Of a DNA stretch of 64,000 nt, positions 9,391 through 20,929 are shown piece after piece. The position numbers and the translations under genes are program-made. This DNA comes from Oreohelix idahoensis (lineage: Eukaryota; Mollusca; Gastropoda; Stylommatophora; Oreohelicidae), in NCBI GenBank assembly GCA_024509875.1, contig JAMPIV010004259.1, positions 248,001 through 312,000 of the forward strand, written 5' to 3'. Under the pieces are notes generated by a model. It was not told the DNA's origin and did not search any database. It was given only the letters and a program-made list of their open reading frames with translations. The first letter of the stretch is position 1. Every line of letters begins with the position of its first letter.

Positions 9391-12337
9391 AACTCCGCCA
9401 ATGCCGGTCCCAAGCCCGGATGAAAAAGGAGGAGGGCGGCCTGCATGGAGGCCGTAAGGAGGCAGTCCCTCCACCATGCAAAGGCACAACAGGCCAATCA
9501 CCTGTTTGCTTTAAATCATGATTACGCGAACTACAAGAGAGAAAACCGGACTGATTCTAAAGGCGACGAACTGGAACGGACTACGGACTACGACTTATGG
9601 AACTTGGAATACAAGAAGAGCGCATTATGGTTGTAAAACTAAAAGAAGGAGAAACCATAGTCAACCTGGTCATAGTGTATGGGCCAAATGAGGATGAGAG
9701 AGCAGAGGTCAAGGAGGAATTCTTCGAGCTGCTTCAAAGGACAGTGGATGACTGCCTAGATGAAGTTATTATGCTCGGAGATTTTAATGCCAGAGTTGGA
9801 AATGACCATGCTAGATGGGGTGGAGTTATCGGAAGATATGGAGAAGATACTCTCAATGACAATGGAAAGCGACTCCTTAGATTCTGCAGTGAGCAGAATC
9901 TGATCATTACAAACACAAAGTTCCCCCATAAGCGCATACATGCATACACTAGATGTGAACCAACCAAGAATGAGAAGTCAGTGATCGACTATGCCATTGT
10001 TCGGAGAAGCTCATTCAGATATGTCCGAGATGCAAGAGTCTGGAGGGGGCCAGAGATTGAAAGTGATCACTACCTGCTAACAATCAAACGAACAACTGAA
10101 AGAGTTGCTCAGCCTAGGAACTACCCAACATCACGCAAGAAACCAAGTAAACGAGCAGGAGAAATGAGCATTAGGACCTACAAGCTTAGAGAGCCAGAAA
10201 TTAAGACCAGATATCAGGGGCTTATTGCTACAGCAGTGAGCAACACAGAAGAACGACCTGATGACTTGGAAACCCTCTGGAATAAATTCAAGGATATCAT
10301 AAAGACAGCTGCTGCAGAAGCATGCGGTGAAGTCCGACTTGGGAACCAGAGAAAGAGGACACCTTGGTGGACAGAGGAAGTCAAAGAGAAAATAAGAGAG
10401 AAGAAAATGGCATGGAAACAATACTTGGGAGCTAAAAACACAACAGGACAAATGGAAAAATATAGAGAATATGTGACACTCAGAACAGAAGCTAAGAACA
10501 AAGTGCTAGCAGCAAAACAGAAGTCCTGGGAAGAATTTGGAGAAAAGCTAGAAAAAGATGCACAAGAAAACCAGAAATTGTTCTATAAGACCCTAAAGAA
10601 CATGAGGAAAGAAAAACAATGCCCTCTCAAATTTATAAAGGACAAGCAAGGCAAATTGCTTACTGCCCCGAAGGAAGTAATGGAAAGATGGAAAGAATAT
10701 TTCTCAGAACTCCTGGATGGTGAGCATGATGAAGCATCAGAAATAATAAACACTAGCACAGAAGAGAAAACCAATGATGGGGAAGATGACATAAAGATGG
10801 AAGAACTGAGGGCAGCACTGGAGAAAATCAAGATGGGCAAAGCAGCAGGGCATGATGGTATAACACCAGAAATGGTTAAGTACATGGGAGCATCAGGCGA
10901 CCTATTACTCTTAAAGGTCCTACAGGCAGCATGGTGCAACAAGACCATACCAAAGGATTGGGAGATTGCCATCATAACACCAATTTTCAAAAAGGGTGAC
11001 AATCGACAATGTGGAAAACCATAGAGGCATATCCCTTCTCAGTGTCCCTGGTAAAATCTACTCTAGAATCCTAGAGCAGAGACTCCGACGCCTAGCTGAG
11101 CCACAATTGGATGAGGTCCAGTGCGGATTCCGAGCAAACCGAAGTACTCAAGACCTAATCTTCACACTCAGACAGCTGAGTGAAAAGGCCCTTGAGTATA
11201 AAGAGTGAGATCCATCTTTGTTTCATAGATCTGGAAAAGGCGTTTGACAGGGTCCCTTGGAGCAAACTTTGGGACTGTTTGGCAAGGAAGAATATTCCAG
11301 CACCTCTGATTCATGCTATACAGAGCTTCTACAAGTCTTGCAGAAATTATGTGAGGACAGCAAACCATAAGTCAGAAGAGTTCAGGACCACCACTGGTGT
11401 AAGACAAGGTGATATCCTATCACCTTACCTCTTCATACTCCTTATGGACGATGTCATCAAGGCATGTAAGGAGAGAACAAGAAAGTATTCAGTGGGGTAC
11501 TGGAAGATGAGACAGGTCTATATTTCGGAGATGGCATTTGCTGATGATGTTGCCCTGATTGCTAAATCAGAGGCACATCTCCAATCCAACCTGCAAGTCT
11601 GGAAGGAAGAGCTGGAGAAGAGAGGGATGGTCATAAGCAGCTCTAAAACAAAATCCATGGTGATATCACGAGAAGAAAGAAAACATCAGATTAAGTTGGG
11701 AGAACAGGTCCTGGAGCAGGTCGACCACTTTAAATATCTCGGAGCTATTATAGACCGAAAGGGAGGCATCAAAGAAGAGTTGGCCACTCGAAAAGCAGCG
11801 GCTGGGAGACTTTTTCAGGTCATAAATCGTGGATTCCTCAGCAAGAAAGAGGTTGGTAAGAAAACGAAGATGGCTGTATACCGCTCCACCTATGTCCCAG
11901 TCTTGACATATGGATGCGAGTCGTGGGCAATGACTACAACCCACAAAAGCCAGATCCAAACCTCAGAAATGAGGTATCTGAGGAAAGTGGTTGAAGTAAC
12001 AAGAAGAGACATGGTCCGCAACCAGACGATCCGTCAAGGCCTAAAATCCCATCCGCTGCAGACCCAAATAGAACAGTCCCAACTAAGATGGTTTGGCCAT
12101 GTCTGCAGAATGGGAGAAGATCGGTTACCACGACAAGCATGGGAAACAAAGAGCCAGGGATCCAGACCTCCAGGACGACCCAGAGTCCGCTGGGAGGACA
12201 ACATTAGACAATCTTTGAAGGACCGAGGACTAGAATGGAACCAGGCCAGGAAGAAGACAGCTGATAGAATGGTCTGGCGCTCTCTCTTCCAAACCTCTAA
12301 ACCTCACGGTAGAAGGGGAACGACTAAGTAAGTAAGT
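9391..12337 (+). mobile_element. RTE-like LINE, copy 1, in the 3' LTR
   Basis: Nearly full-length, with a 16-bp target duplication AAGTATAATTTAAGCT at 9375-9390 and 12338-12353. The 5' end (ACTCCGCCAATGCCGGTCCC) is the same as in copy 2 at 34673, so it is the real element start. The 3' end is a TAAG repeat tail. Compared with copy 2 it lacks about 228 bp of the endonuclease region, at the junction near 9618, where a short GAGCG-type match could have promoted the deletion. Confidence 0.93.
9518..12331 (+). pseudogene. RTE-like endonuclease-reverse transcriptase, deleted and frameshifted
   Basis: A single-ORF LINE protein: apurinic-type endonuclease, RT, and a C-terminal region. After the deletion at about 9618 the endonuclease still shows LGDFNARVGND, VIDYAIV and SDHYLL, but has lost its N-terminal catalytic block. 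RT motifs follow: GKAAGHDGITPEM, then IITPIFKKGDNR, then CFIDLEKAFDRVPW, then TGVRQGDILSPYLF, then AFADDVALI (about 11535). The C-terminal YGCESW, GHVCRMG and PPGRPRVRW boxes are intact. Two single-A insertions break the frame, at about 11015 (GGAAAACC) and 11200 (TATAAAGAG). Not functional, but clearly a recent copy. Confidence 0.93.
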
Positions 12338-12952
12338 AAGTATAATTTAAGCTTTGAATGACTAAAATCGCACCAGGAATAACGAAGATAATTAAAACAG
12401 TAGTTTTCCTACATTATACAAAAGGCTAAACGGTACCCATCTTTTCGGATAGTTATTGCATTCCTCGGGGATTCCATCTCGTACATCCGAGGTCAGACTA
12501 TAAATAAACTTACCTAACAAACTCCGGTCAGTCACGATTTAAAAAAAAACACAGAGAGCGGGGAAAGGAGAGCACATGTTAATGCCAGCGTTTGCCTTCT
12601 GCACTTGTTAGCAGACCTTAATCAACCATTGAGGGCTAGTCTGTGTGTGCCTGAGGGTAAGAACGAATCTATTTATATATATAAATGTATATAATTGTGT
12701 GTAATTAGATTGATTATTCCAACTGTGCGTTACGACGGGTATAGATGTGTTAGCAATGGACTGTGTCTTCTGATGAAACTTACAGGCTCATGTGTACTTC
12801 TAAAGGCAAAGCTCGCCTTCGGAAATATTTAAATATTGAGAAAGATGGCTAATTGTGTCTGTAAGTTGGGAAATGTATTTAAAGAAGTATTTCTTGAATG
12901 GAATGAGACATTTACCAGGAACATAAAGAAGGATGAAAGGGATTGATTTACA

Positions 12953-13503
12953 GTAGCCTATCGTTTGACATATTACTTAATAGTTTTACCCGCAACCAAA
13001 TTATTGTATGGAGGCGAATCATGGGAAAATACTTATTATTAAGAAGGTAGAAGTAAATTGTGATCACTTTGAATTAAAATGATTGTTGATACTATACTAT
13101 ACCTTGTGCATCTGCTGGCACGCTTATCTGAAACTGTCTATCGTCCCCATCTGTGTCATAAGAGGGATATGGATAGACAAATACAGGGATTGCGTTTGAA
13201 TTCATTGCAGATTTAATCCTTTAACCTAAAGTCTACAAATAAGAAGAGGCTTCTCTTACAAAAGTTGCAACGAATGCAGTGCCAGTTTCTGAAAGCAGGC
13301 CAGTCATCACGTTTGTAGCTACTGGGACGATTTCATCTGAATCTTATATCCAGCATCAAAGGGAGCCATCTCCAGTGACTCAGTTAAGTTGCATAGGGCA
13401 ACTGTGCAGCTTATCCATACTCACCAAAGACATAACTTCATCCAGTTTGTGATGACCATAACAAGTATAGAGTATCAATAAACTTGTAATAATCATAATA
13501 ATA
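12953..13503 (+). mobile_element. 551-bp insertion in the 3' LTR, type unresolved
   Basis: Found by comparison with the intact 5' LTR: the sequence between GATTTACA and ATTCTTCAAGTG is extra. It has no open frame. It ends in CAATAAACTTGTAATAATCATAATAATA, which looks like a polyadenylation signal followed by an ATA/ATC-repeat tail. I therefore favour the 3' UTR of a 5'-truncated LINE or a SINE in plus orientation. A target duplication is not clear. Confidence 0.6.
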
Positions 13504-14023
13504 ATTCTTCAAGTGAATGATCAAGCCAGCTATTTTGTCTACAAGATGATAGACATTGTAACCCAAGAGAAAGACATTTTTGTTGAACTGTTCTTATTTA
13601 TTTAATGTTGTAAAATATTTGATATTAATACTTTTCAAACAGAAAAGAGTATCTGTTCAATTAAATTGTAAATATTCACCAGCAGACTTTCTTAAATTCT
13701 TTAAGTTGAATTACAGTTCTTGTTGGTGAATTTAGTTATATCAATTACCCCTAGCAGAGTCAATAACAATATTAAATACCATAATCACAGAGGCGGATCA
13801 GGAGAGGTAGCAGTTAGGGACTCAGAGTACTACATCACCATCTTCTCTGGGAACTTACATAGCTTGACCCTACCTTTGTGTCTATACACCCTTAATCTCT
13901 TCAGAGAAAGGGGTATTACTGAAAAGACCAGACTCTCATCTGGCACTATCCTGGTATCATATGATACACCTTTATGTCCAGGATATCTTCTTAATTTTAA
14001 TAACATCTGAACCTCTCGCGACA

Positions 14024-14535
14024 TCGGCCTCTCTTTCGTTTTCCTTCAGGGTTCCATAGCACAGCTGTTCTTGTGAAGGCATCGGGGTCTTTTCTGAGGA
14101 CATGGCCAACCCAGCTCCAGCGTCTGCCAGTTGTGATGGTGTATATGTCCTCTTGCTTGCTCCGAGTAAGCAGATCTTGGTAGGTGATGGTATTCGGCCA
14201 AAAGATTCGGAGAATTTTTCTTAGGCATATTGTGTGAAAAGAGGACAATTTCGACATTTCCTTCTCTGTAACTCTCCAGCATTCCGCACCATAGAGAAGC
14301 ACAGAAAGTACACAGCTCTGATATAATCTTAATTTTGTGCTTGTGCTGTACTGAGAGGACTTCCAGATGTTGTTTGGACTAAAAAAGGCTGTTCTTGCTT
14401 TGTTCATTCTGTTGTTGATGTCTTTGCTTGCTCCGCCATCTGGTGTTACTATGCATCCTAGGTATGTGAAGGTGTCTGTCTGTTCCAGTTGCTGATTCCT
14501 TACAGAGTCTTCCCTAGTCAACTTAATTTTCGGTT
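14024..14535 (-). pseudogene. RTE-like LINE relic, RT C-terminal part (split by LTR element)
   Basis: Minus-strand frame: REDSVRNQQLEQTDTFTYLG, then LSVLLYGAECW, then SFHTICLRKILRIF, then SWVGHVLRKDPDA, then NPEGKRKRGR, where it meets the LTR insertion. It continues at 4519 on the other side. The same family recurs at 57660-58110. No RT palm remains. Confidence 0.88.
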
Positions 14536-14744
14536 ATTTTTGAGGGTGTTCCTTGTAACTCTATGTTCTGTTTTGTGTTCTATTTCTATTAGAGTGATAT
14601 TTATAATTGATTGTACTAGGTAATATTATTAACAGCAGAATTATTATTATTTTTTTTTTGAGTCTTTACAGTATAATCATTTTGACGGTTGAACTGTCAC
14701 AGAATTGATTTTACAACTAGGAAGTAAAAAAAAAGATAAAGGAA

Positions 14745-14985
14745 GTCACATAGCAGATACTGCCGTAAGGAAGTAAAGGTTAGAGACTTCACTATACTAG
14801 GTCCAGAATCGAGAGATCGGGTGGCCAATTCCCTTCCTTGCCGCCATTTTCTCCCTAACTCAAGAGCAGAGTCAGGCACCCATTTTCAGCTGGGTATGTG
14901 GAGCGTGACGCGGCACCGTGTTTCGAAGCCGGCACCTTTGTCGCGAGAGGCCAGCGCTCTAACCACTATGCCAATCAACTAAGAG
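14745..14985 (-). mobile_element. tRNA-like SINE relic
   Basis: Read on the minus strand from about 14985, GGCATAGTGGTTAGAGCGC is a good A-box-type block, and CGGCTTCGAAAC about 35 bp on stands in for the B box, slightly degraded. The body extends towards 14745, and an A-rich stretch lies at 14727-14740 in plus coordinates. No certain target duplication. It resembles the SINE heads at 4055 and 61470 in structure but not in sequence throughout. Confidence 0.6.
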
Positions 14986-15254
14986 GTACAACCTTTTTAT
15001 TTTATTTGTTTATTGTATTTGGTTAACCCATCGCTTACCACCGTCTTACCGTAATCCTCCCAACTGTCGTAACCCACTGGCAGTGAGCAAGAATGTTGTT
15101 ATACAATTTGTGTGTCCCTGGCGAAGTTCTTAGGGTCCCAACGTAGATCAATTCTTCGTCTTTTGTTTCAGTAAAACGAACATGAACTAGTTTCGTTTAA
15201 CCTTCGGTTTACAATATTGATCATATTTTACCCTTTATTATGACATGATAACTA

Positions 15255-15525
15255 ATGTGGAACTGATGGCAAGAACTAGACAAACGCTAGTGGAACCAGA
15301 GATGAGAAGAAGACGCTGGAGATAGATAGGACACACATTGAGGAAACATGTTGATAGTATTACTAGGCAGTCCTTGTTCTGGAATCCTCAGGGTAAGAGA
15401 GGTAGAGGAAGACTAAGGCCCACATGGAGAAGAGAACTGGAGACAGACATGAAGGGAAGAAACAAGACATGGAAAAACCTTGAGCTGATGGCACGTGACA
15501 GGAAGACGAACAGTGGGAGATAAAT
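15255..15525 (+). pseudogene. RTE-like LINE C-terminal fragment
   Basis: Frame with RRRRWR, a stop, IGHTLRKHVDSITRQSLFWN, then GKRGRGRLRPTWRRELE and the stop at about 15521. This is the GHxLR/GKRGRGR region of an RTE-like ORF. A related piece lies in inverse orientation at about 61960-62135. Flanks give no target duplication that I can see. Confidence 0.75.
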
Positions 15526-15688
15526 TTGGAGGCAGCAGAGTGAGGTTCCTAAGACGGGCACTACTAGTTCTATGCATAACCGATGGTGTCTGTGGTAATT
15601 CCGTGTCACATGATAAGGTTGCAAGCTCCATACCAAAGATCACATTAGTTGCTTTGTACGATATGCATGAGAGTGCAGTAATAATAAT

Positions 15689-15928
15689 AGCCCCTTCAGT
15701 CATAACTGACTATGGGAATGCGCGCCTGAGGTGATAGCCCTTCAGTCATAACTGACTATGGGAATGAGCCCCTGAGGTGACAGCCCTTCAGTCATAACTG
15801 ACTATGGGAATGCGCCCCTGAGGTGTCAGCCCTTCAGTCATAACTGACTATGGGAATGCGCCCCTGAGGTGTCAGCCCTTCAGTCATAACTGACTATGGG
15901 AATGCGCCCCTGAGGTTACAGCCCTCAG
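15689..15928 (+). repeat. 46-bp tandem array, about five units
   Basis: Units start at 15689, 15736, 15782, 15828 and 15874 with the core CCTTCAGTCATAACTGACTA followed by TGGGAATGCGCCCCTGAGGT. They are near-identical, so the expansion is recent. A partial sixth unit joins the minus-strand LINE relic at 15929. Each unit contains the small palindrome AGTCATAACTGACT. Confidence 0.92.
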
Positions 15929-16404
15929 TTGCTTTTTTTTTCCTGGGTGTTCCTTTCGACGTTTTCTCCTCTCTTCTGCTTGCCGTGAGAGCTTTTCGCC
16001 CAATCTGATGTGGGGCTGTAGATAGCATCGCCACTTGGTGCGATCGGCAGCTTCATCCTCCAAGGTTGCTGGATTTATGTCCAATGCCATCATGTCTCTC
16101 TTGCACACATCTTTGAACCTCAGCTGCGGTCGCCCAACTGCTCTTTTGCCAGCTGTCAGTTGTCCGTAGAAGATATCTTTCGAGATGCGACCAAATCAAT
16201 GCGGCGGACATGGCCAAGCCAGCATAGTCTGCGCTGTCTATGCAATGTATACATGCTTTGAAGGCCAGCACGTGACAACACCTCGACAGTTGTCACTCTG
16301 TCCTTCCACGAAATACCGAGAATGTGGCGAAGACACCGTAGACGGAAGGTATTGAGCCTTCTTTCTTGCTTAGCACAGGTTGTAAGCCCCATACCAAAGA
16401 GCAT
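15929..16404 (-). pseudogene. RTE-like LINE C-terminal relic
   Basis: Minus-strand frames read LFGMGLTTCAKQERRLNTF, then LRHILGISWKDRVTT, then LCWLGHVRRID. After a frameshift near 16200 they continue with RCVQERHDGIGHKSSNLGG. This is the thumb-to-C-terminus region of an RTE/BovB-like LINE, of a family distinct from the others in the window. Broken by at least one frameshift and truncated at both ends. Confidence 0.75.
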
Positions 16405-16428
16405 ATTAGTCGTTTTGTACGATAAGCA

Positions 16429-16506
16429 TCATGGTGCAGTAGTTCTATCATGGTGCAGTAGTTCTATCATGGTGCAGTAGTTCTATCATGGTGCAGTAGT
16501 TCTATC
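16429..16506 (+). repeat. 19-bp tandem array, four units
   Basis: Four almost perfect copies of TCATGGTGCAGTAGTTCTA. It follows directly on the ATTAGTCGTTTTGTACGAT motif at 16405. Confidence 0.92.
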
Positions 16507-18106
16507 CTGAGTCTCTTCAGAGACTCCCGGGAAATTACACGCGGTGAAACAGAAGAAAGTTTCCAGTTAATAAACGCGTTCGGGGCAGGCGGACAAGCAA
16601 CTTTTGTAACGTTCTGATAAGTGAAAAATGAGACCACCTGGTAATAGATGTACAATCAGTAGAAAAAAGAAAAGAAAGACGTGTAGAGAACTACCTCAAT
16701 AAAATGACAACACTGTGAGAGAGGAGATTGAAGACACGAAGGGATTAAAGACACCAGAGACCACATGTACAGGGAATGGACAGACATTGTCGTCCAAATC
16801 AGGAAGCATGATTGGATGACCTCGTTTCACAATGTTATTTCAGTATCGATGTTTCTGAAGGATGGCGTATTCGTATTAGCTGATACGTTTGTATGTTTTA
16901 CACATGGGGTTAGGCCAAACTGGCGGAAAATGGGAGGACAACATAGAGAGAAGATACTAGACTGTTTAACATTATGGGATGACATATAGTCAATTTCAGT
17001 GTTGATTAACTGCAGTAGGGATCATAAGACAAATAGGTTGTCAGGGTAGACCAAAATGGTGGATGAGCGGAGACAAATGATCATCTGATGGGTATTCCGT
17101 TCTCCCATTAAAGAAGTCCCGAAGAGACATGATCGCATCCACCACTGGCACAACATTTAGAAGAAGAAGACAGATAACACTAATTACACTACATCTACGG
17201 ATGGTGTCTTAATCTACCTTTTCGCGCCTTACGAAACAAGGGTTCGCCGCTGCAACCGTCCCCTTGCTTGAAAACTCTTGCAACAGTAGTCTCAGCAGCA
17301 ATTAGTTTTTATGTGATGAGATAACCAGCCCCATGCAGATCCTTAAATTAGTCGCTTTTTACGACATGCCTGAAAGCAAGTTAATACATTTGATTGACAA
17401 CAGTAATGAACAGGTGTGCTGGAGAGTCATGGTTGCATACGCCACAGTACACAGCATTTGGAGAAACACATTGATGACACTAACAAAATAACTCACGCAG
17501 AAAAAAACATTAAAAGAATAGAATTTAAAACAACAAGACAGACACAGCGTCATTAGCTTTTGTCTAGCAGTAATTGCTGAGTGAGACAATGAAAGAATTC
17601 GATCGATCATCACTCAGCTAGAAGAATCTTCTAACAAAGCTAAAAATGATCCTCCACGGAGACTATAGTCAATAGTTCAGTTTCACTGCAAGAACCGTAC
17701 TTTCTCTCAGACTGCTTGGTCGAGGAAGAACTGTATCGATTATTTTGTTTCAAGCCATTCGTATCGATCATTTATTTACTGGACTAGTGCCGTCACTCAA
17801 TAATTTTAGTATTCGATGAAATTACTCGTTAGTTCGATCATGAGCGGAGCTGTTTCTCGATTACCCATACCTAAATTACTTATTTATTTTCAGTATCATG
17901 TGTGTGCTAGATCAATCGCTCACTTGTCTTTATTTCAATATTATGTTTTTTAATTACCATATTTCGTTCCACCATATATGAGTTCAGTAACAAAGAAATT
18001 TGTTATATCACTTTCCTCGATTGTAAAATAAATTGAGCACCAGTTCATGTCTAAACGGTTCTCTCCACGTCTCTGTTTTATGCAGTTATTATTGGATACT
18101 TCATTT
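16507..18106. other. No gene seen
   Basis: About 1.6 kb without a defensible reading frame. It contains the motif ATTAGTCGCTTTTTACGACATGC at 17347-17369, also present in altered form at 15644 and 16405. Possible LINE or SINE remnants cannot be identified by eye. Confidence 0.5.
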
Positions 18107-18272
18107 GATGGTGTTTCATCATCATCATCCATCATCATTCATCATCATCCTCATCATACTCTCATCATCATCCATCCATCCATCATCATAATCATCAGCA
18201 TCTTCATCATCATGACCGTCGTTGTCATCATCATCGTCATCATCATCGTCATCATCATCATTATCCTCATCA
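18107..18272 (+). repeat. ATC-rich microsatellite
   Basis: Imperfect ATC/TCA trinucleotide run with GTC and CC interruptions. Apparent proteins of Ile/His or Asp runs here are artefacts. Confidence 0.95.
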
Positions 18273-18403
18273 ATCAACTCAAGTTCTTTCCACGTGTTAT
18301 TTGGTCTCCCTCAAAAAAGACAATATTTAAAAAAGAATGAGTAAAGACTGCTCGTATACAACAAAATATTTGTAGCACAATAAGAGCAAATAAGTCCAAC
18401 ATA

Positions 18404-19949
18404 ATGCTAACCAGATTGCAGTCAGGGGAGGGAAAAGCTTGGAGCAAAACAACAGAAAGACATCCTAAGAAAGGAACATCAACACGGACAGAAAATAAGA
18501 GGAACAAAAGCCCCGGTCTAAAGGACACAGAAATTAAGGACAAAATTGAAACCATCAAGGACAAAATAAGAGTGAACTCTGAAGTAAATAAAGACAGGGA
18601 ATCAAACAAAAAAAGCAACGAGAAAGAAACAGAAATTCTGACATCAAAGCAAGGTGCTGCACACAATGGAACACCACCTTTGACAGGAAATAAAACCGCA
18701 GAACACATTAGGAAGGACAAAGAGGGAAATGCAGACCAATGCACTCAGGAAACCAAAGAACACAAAGAAAGTGCCGAGGACAGCCTAAAGGAAACAAAAA
18801 CCCAGAGAACAAGAGTTAAAGTCACTCAAACAGGAGGGACAGAAGCCACCCTGAGAGCCCTCCCTGATGACAAAATCATGGTTATCTTAGAAAAAATAAT
18901 AGACACAAAATATATTAACAGATTACAAAAAGACAAGCAATGGTGTAGTACTCTACTTGAACAGCACAGAAAAAGCCAAGGTCCTAAATGAGCTGAAAGA
19001 AAACTCTAAAGAAGTGCAACTCCCACATAAAATAAATATACAAATGGAGCTGATCAAAGAGATTAGAAAAGTCATTATCAAGGGCATCGATACAAACTTA
19101 ACAGAAGAAGAGATCCACACAAACATAGTGAAAGAAAACCCAGAAACTAAGATAGAAAAGGTAGAACGAATTAAAACTAAGCAGCAAAAGAATACTTCAG
19201 TGGTAGTGTTGAGTGTACAGGGTACAGAAATACCCAAGGAGGTCAAAATCTGCAAGAGAACCAAGAAGACTGAAATATTCATACCACCAATCATCCAGTG
19301 CACAAATTGTCAAGGCTTTAGTCACACTCAACATGCTTGTAAAAGAGCAACAAGATATAATTTCTGTGCAGGAGCACACAAACACGGAGACTGCGCAATG
19401 GCTAAAGAGGACAAAGACTACAAAGAAGAAAATAAAAACAGAAGATGTACAAACTGCCAGGGTAACCACAGTGCCAGGTACCAGGGGTGTCCAGTCTTCC
19501 AAGAGACAAAATACATACTTAAAGAAGCTCTAGAAACAAACACACCAATCTGGAAAGTCAAAGAAAAGCAGAAAACAAACAGCCACCTCCAAAACTTCCA
19601 AGAAAATAACATCAAGAAACAAATAAAACAAATAACCACTGAAGTAAAAAACATAAAGGAGAAAATACAGAAAGAAAGTGAAAGTAAAACACGCATAAGC
19701 AACAGCGAAGAAGAAAACAACACAGAAGAGACAGAACATAACCTCACCCAAGCCAGGCAGGTATTAGAAGAAATTAAAATAGCACAACAGGCAATAGAAA
19801 GAGACCTCAAAAAAAAAAAAATGACAGAAATAAAAGAGTCTAATGAAGAAATCCTAAAGAAAATAGAGATTGAAAGAACACTTTTAACAGAAGAAAAAAG
19901 GCAAGAGTCTGAAAAATGGAAAAAGCAGGAAAACAAAGAAAATATGTAA
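18404..19949 (+). pseudogene. LINE ORF1 nucleic-acid-binding protein, frameshifted
   Basis: The ATG at 18404 opens a Lys/Glu-rich N-terminal domain. A frameshift near 18960 (ORF stop at 18991) passes to the frame that runs to 19949. That second part has the PRE_C2HC-type arrangement. First come basic residues and KPEVKICK-like context, then CTNCQGFSHTQHAC (CX2CX4HX4C), a degraded second knuckle FCAGAHKHGDC whose first Cys is lost, and a third knuckle CTNCQGNHSARYQGC. A long charged, probably coiled-coil C-terminus follows. ORF1 proteins of this group bind element RNA. The lost Cys plus the frameshift make this copy inactive. Confidence 0.85.
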
Positions 19950-20142
19950 GAAAAAATTAAGGAAACAGTTGAACTACTCCTTCCATACCTAGTAGAAAGA
20001 GTGCGGAGTAAAATGGTTACTTGGAATGAGGAGTTTCTAGAGAACATGAGAGATGGTGGGCAAAACAAACTAAAAAGTACATAGAGAAACTAACAAACAA
20101 CAAAGTTTAAAAACAAAAACATAACTTTGATAACCATATAAG

Positions 20143-20889
20143 ATGGAGACTAGAGACCATTGCGCTATAAAAGTAGTTCAGTGGAACTGTAGGGGTGCCA
20201 GGAAGAATCTGATGTCTATTGTGGGGCAATATAAGGAATCAAAACCCATATTTGCAATACAAGAAACTCTTCTAAGTCCCCAACAAAAACTGAACTATCA
20301 AGGATATATAACACTTAGAAATGATAGACCGGAGGGAAGAGGAGGGGGCGTGGCCTTTTTAATACATGAAGACTACACAATATTAAATTGGGAACAATTC
20401 AACACAGAAAATATTGAAGGAATAAGTGTAACAGTAGACAGTGAGCCAGATAACTTAAAAATAATAAACATTTATAGCCCCAAGGGCAATATAACCGATA
20501 GGGACATATCCACTATTAACACACAAATAGACCAAAGAACATTATTGGTAGGTGACTTTAATGCATACCATGAGGCATGGGGTAACAACAGTAATGATCC
20601 AGCAGAAAAAAGACTGTTGGACTACATTGAAAGTGCTGAGCTAATCATACTAAATGATGGCTCAGTGACAAGGGTTAACCCATGCAACAATGGAGGAGAT
20701 ACAGCAATAGACATACATTTTATAACACCAAACCTAGCCTCTGCTAAATGGGAAGTACTGAATGACTCCAGCTCAGACCACTTACTCATAGAAATAAACC
20801 ACAAATACAGAACTAGTCCAAGAAGCTCCAAACTTACATTCAACCTCAAAAAAGCAAACTGGGAGTCCTTCCAATTGGGAGCTAAGTAA
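20143..20889 (+). pseudogene. LINE ORF2 endonuclease domain
   Basis: ATG at 20143. Apurinic-type (exonuclease-endonuclease-phosphatase) fold motifs in order: VVQWNCRGARKN, then AIQETLLS (metal-binding Glu), then RGGGVAFLI, then IINIYSPKG, then LVGDFNAYHEAWG (catalytic Asp/Asn), then DSSSDHLLIEI (catalytic Asp-His). The domain looks complete. The frame ends at 20889, shortly after the domain, where normal elements continue into RT; here RT is absent. It would nick target DNA in an intact element. Confidence 0.9.
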
Positions 20890-20929
20890 ACTAAGAATAG
20901 AACAAATTGAATCTAACAGTATAGATATA

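Larger units (their letters stand above)
4525..14023 (+). mobile_element. Defective Gmr1-like Gypsy LTR retrotransposon
   Basis: Two direct repeats start TGTCG and end CGACA (4525-6105 and 8950-14023) and flank a 2.84-kb internal region. The 5-bp target duplication TCGGC is at 4520-4524 and 14024-14028. Inside are a tRNA-Pro-like primer-binding site, a Gag-protease frame with two stop codons (6403-7869), decayed pol remnants (7870-8690) and a purine-rich tract. Most of RT, RNase H and integrase is missing. Gag and the region after the zinc knuckle resemble the element at 44181-54689 closely, so the two belong to one family. The 3' LTR was later hit by a LINE and by a 551-bp insert. Confidence 0.92.
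8950..14023 (+). repeat. 3' LTR carrying two nested insertions
   Basis: Starts TGTCGTGAAATGACG and ends CGCGACA. Its 5,074 bp reduce to about 1,560 bp when the LINE at 9391-12337 (with one target duplication) and the insert at 12953-13503 are removed, matching the 5' LTR. Scattered substitutions relative to the 5' LTR indicate that the element is not brand new. Confidence 0.92.

Noticed and set aside
10131..11002. Minus-strand frames of 95-139 codons within LINE copy 1 (repeated in copy 2)
   Set aside because: Antisense shadows of the LINE ORF; Ser/Phe/Leu-rich with no motifs.
15689..15928. CRISPR-like array
   Set aside because: Units are directly adjacent with no variable spacers, in eukaryotic DNA; this is a simple tandem array. 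The same applies to 16429-16506, 62151-62234 and 63634-63767.
18047..18340. Ile/His-rich frame
   Set aside because: Translation of an ATC-type microsatellite.
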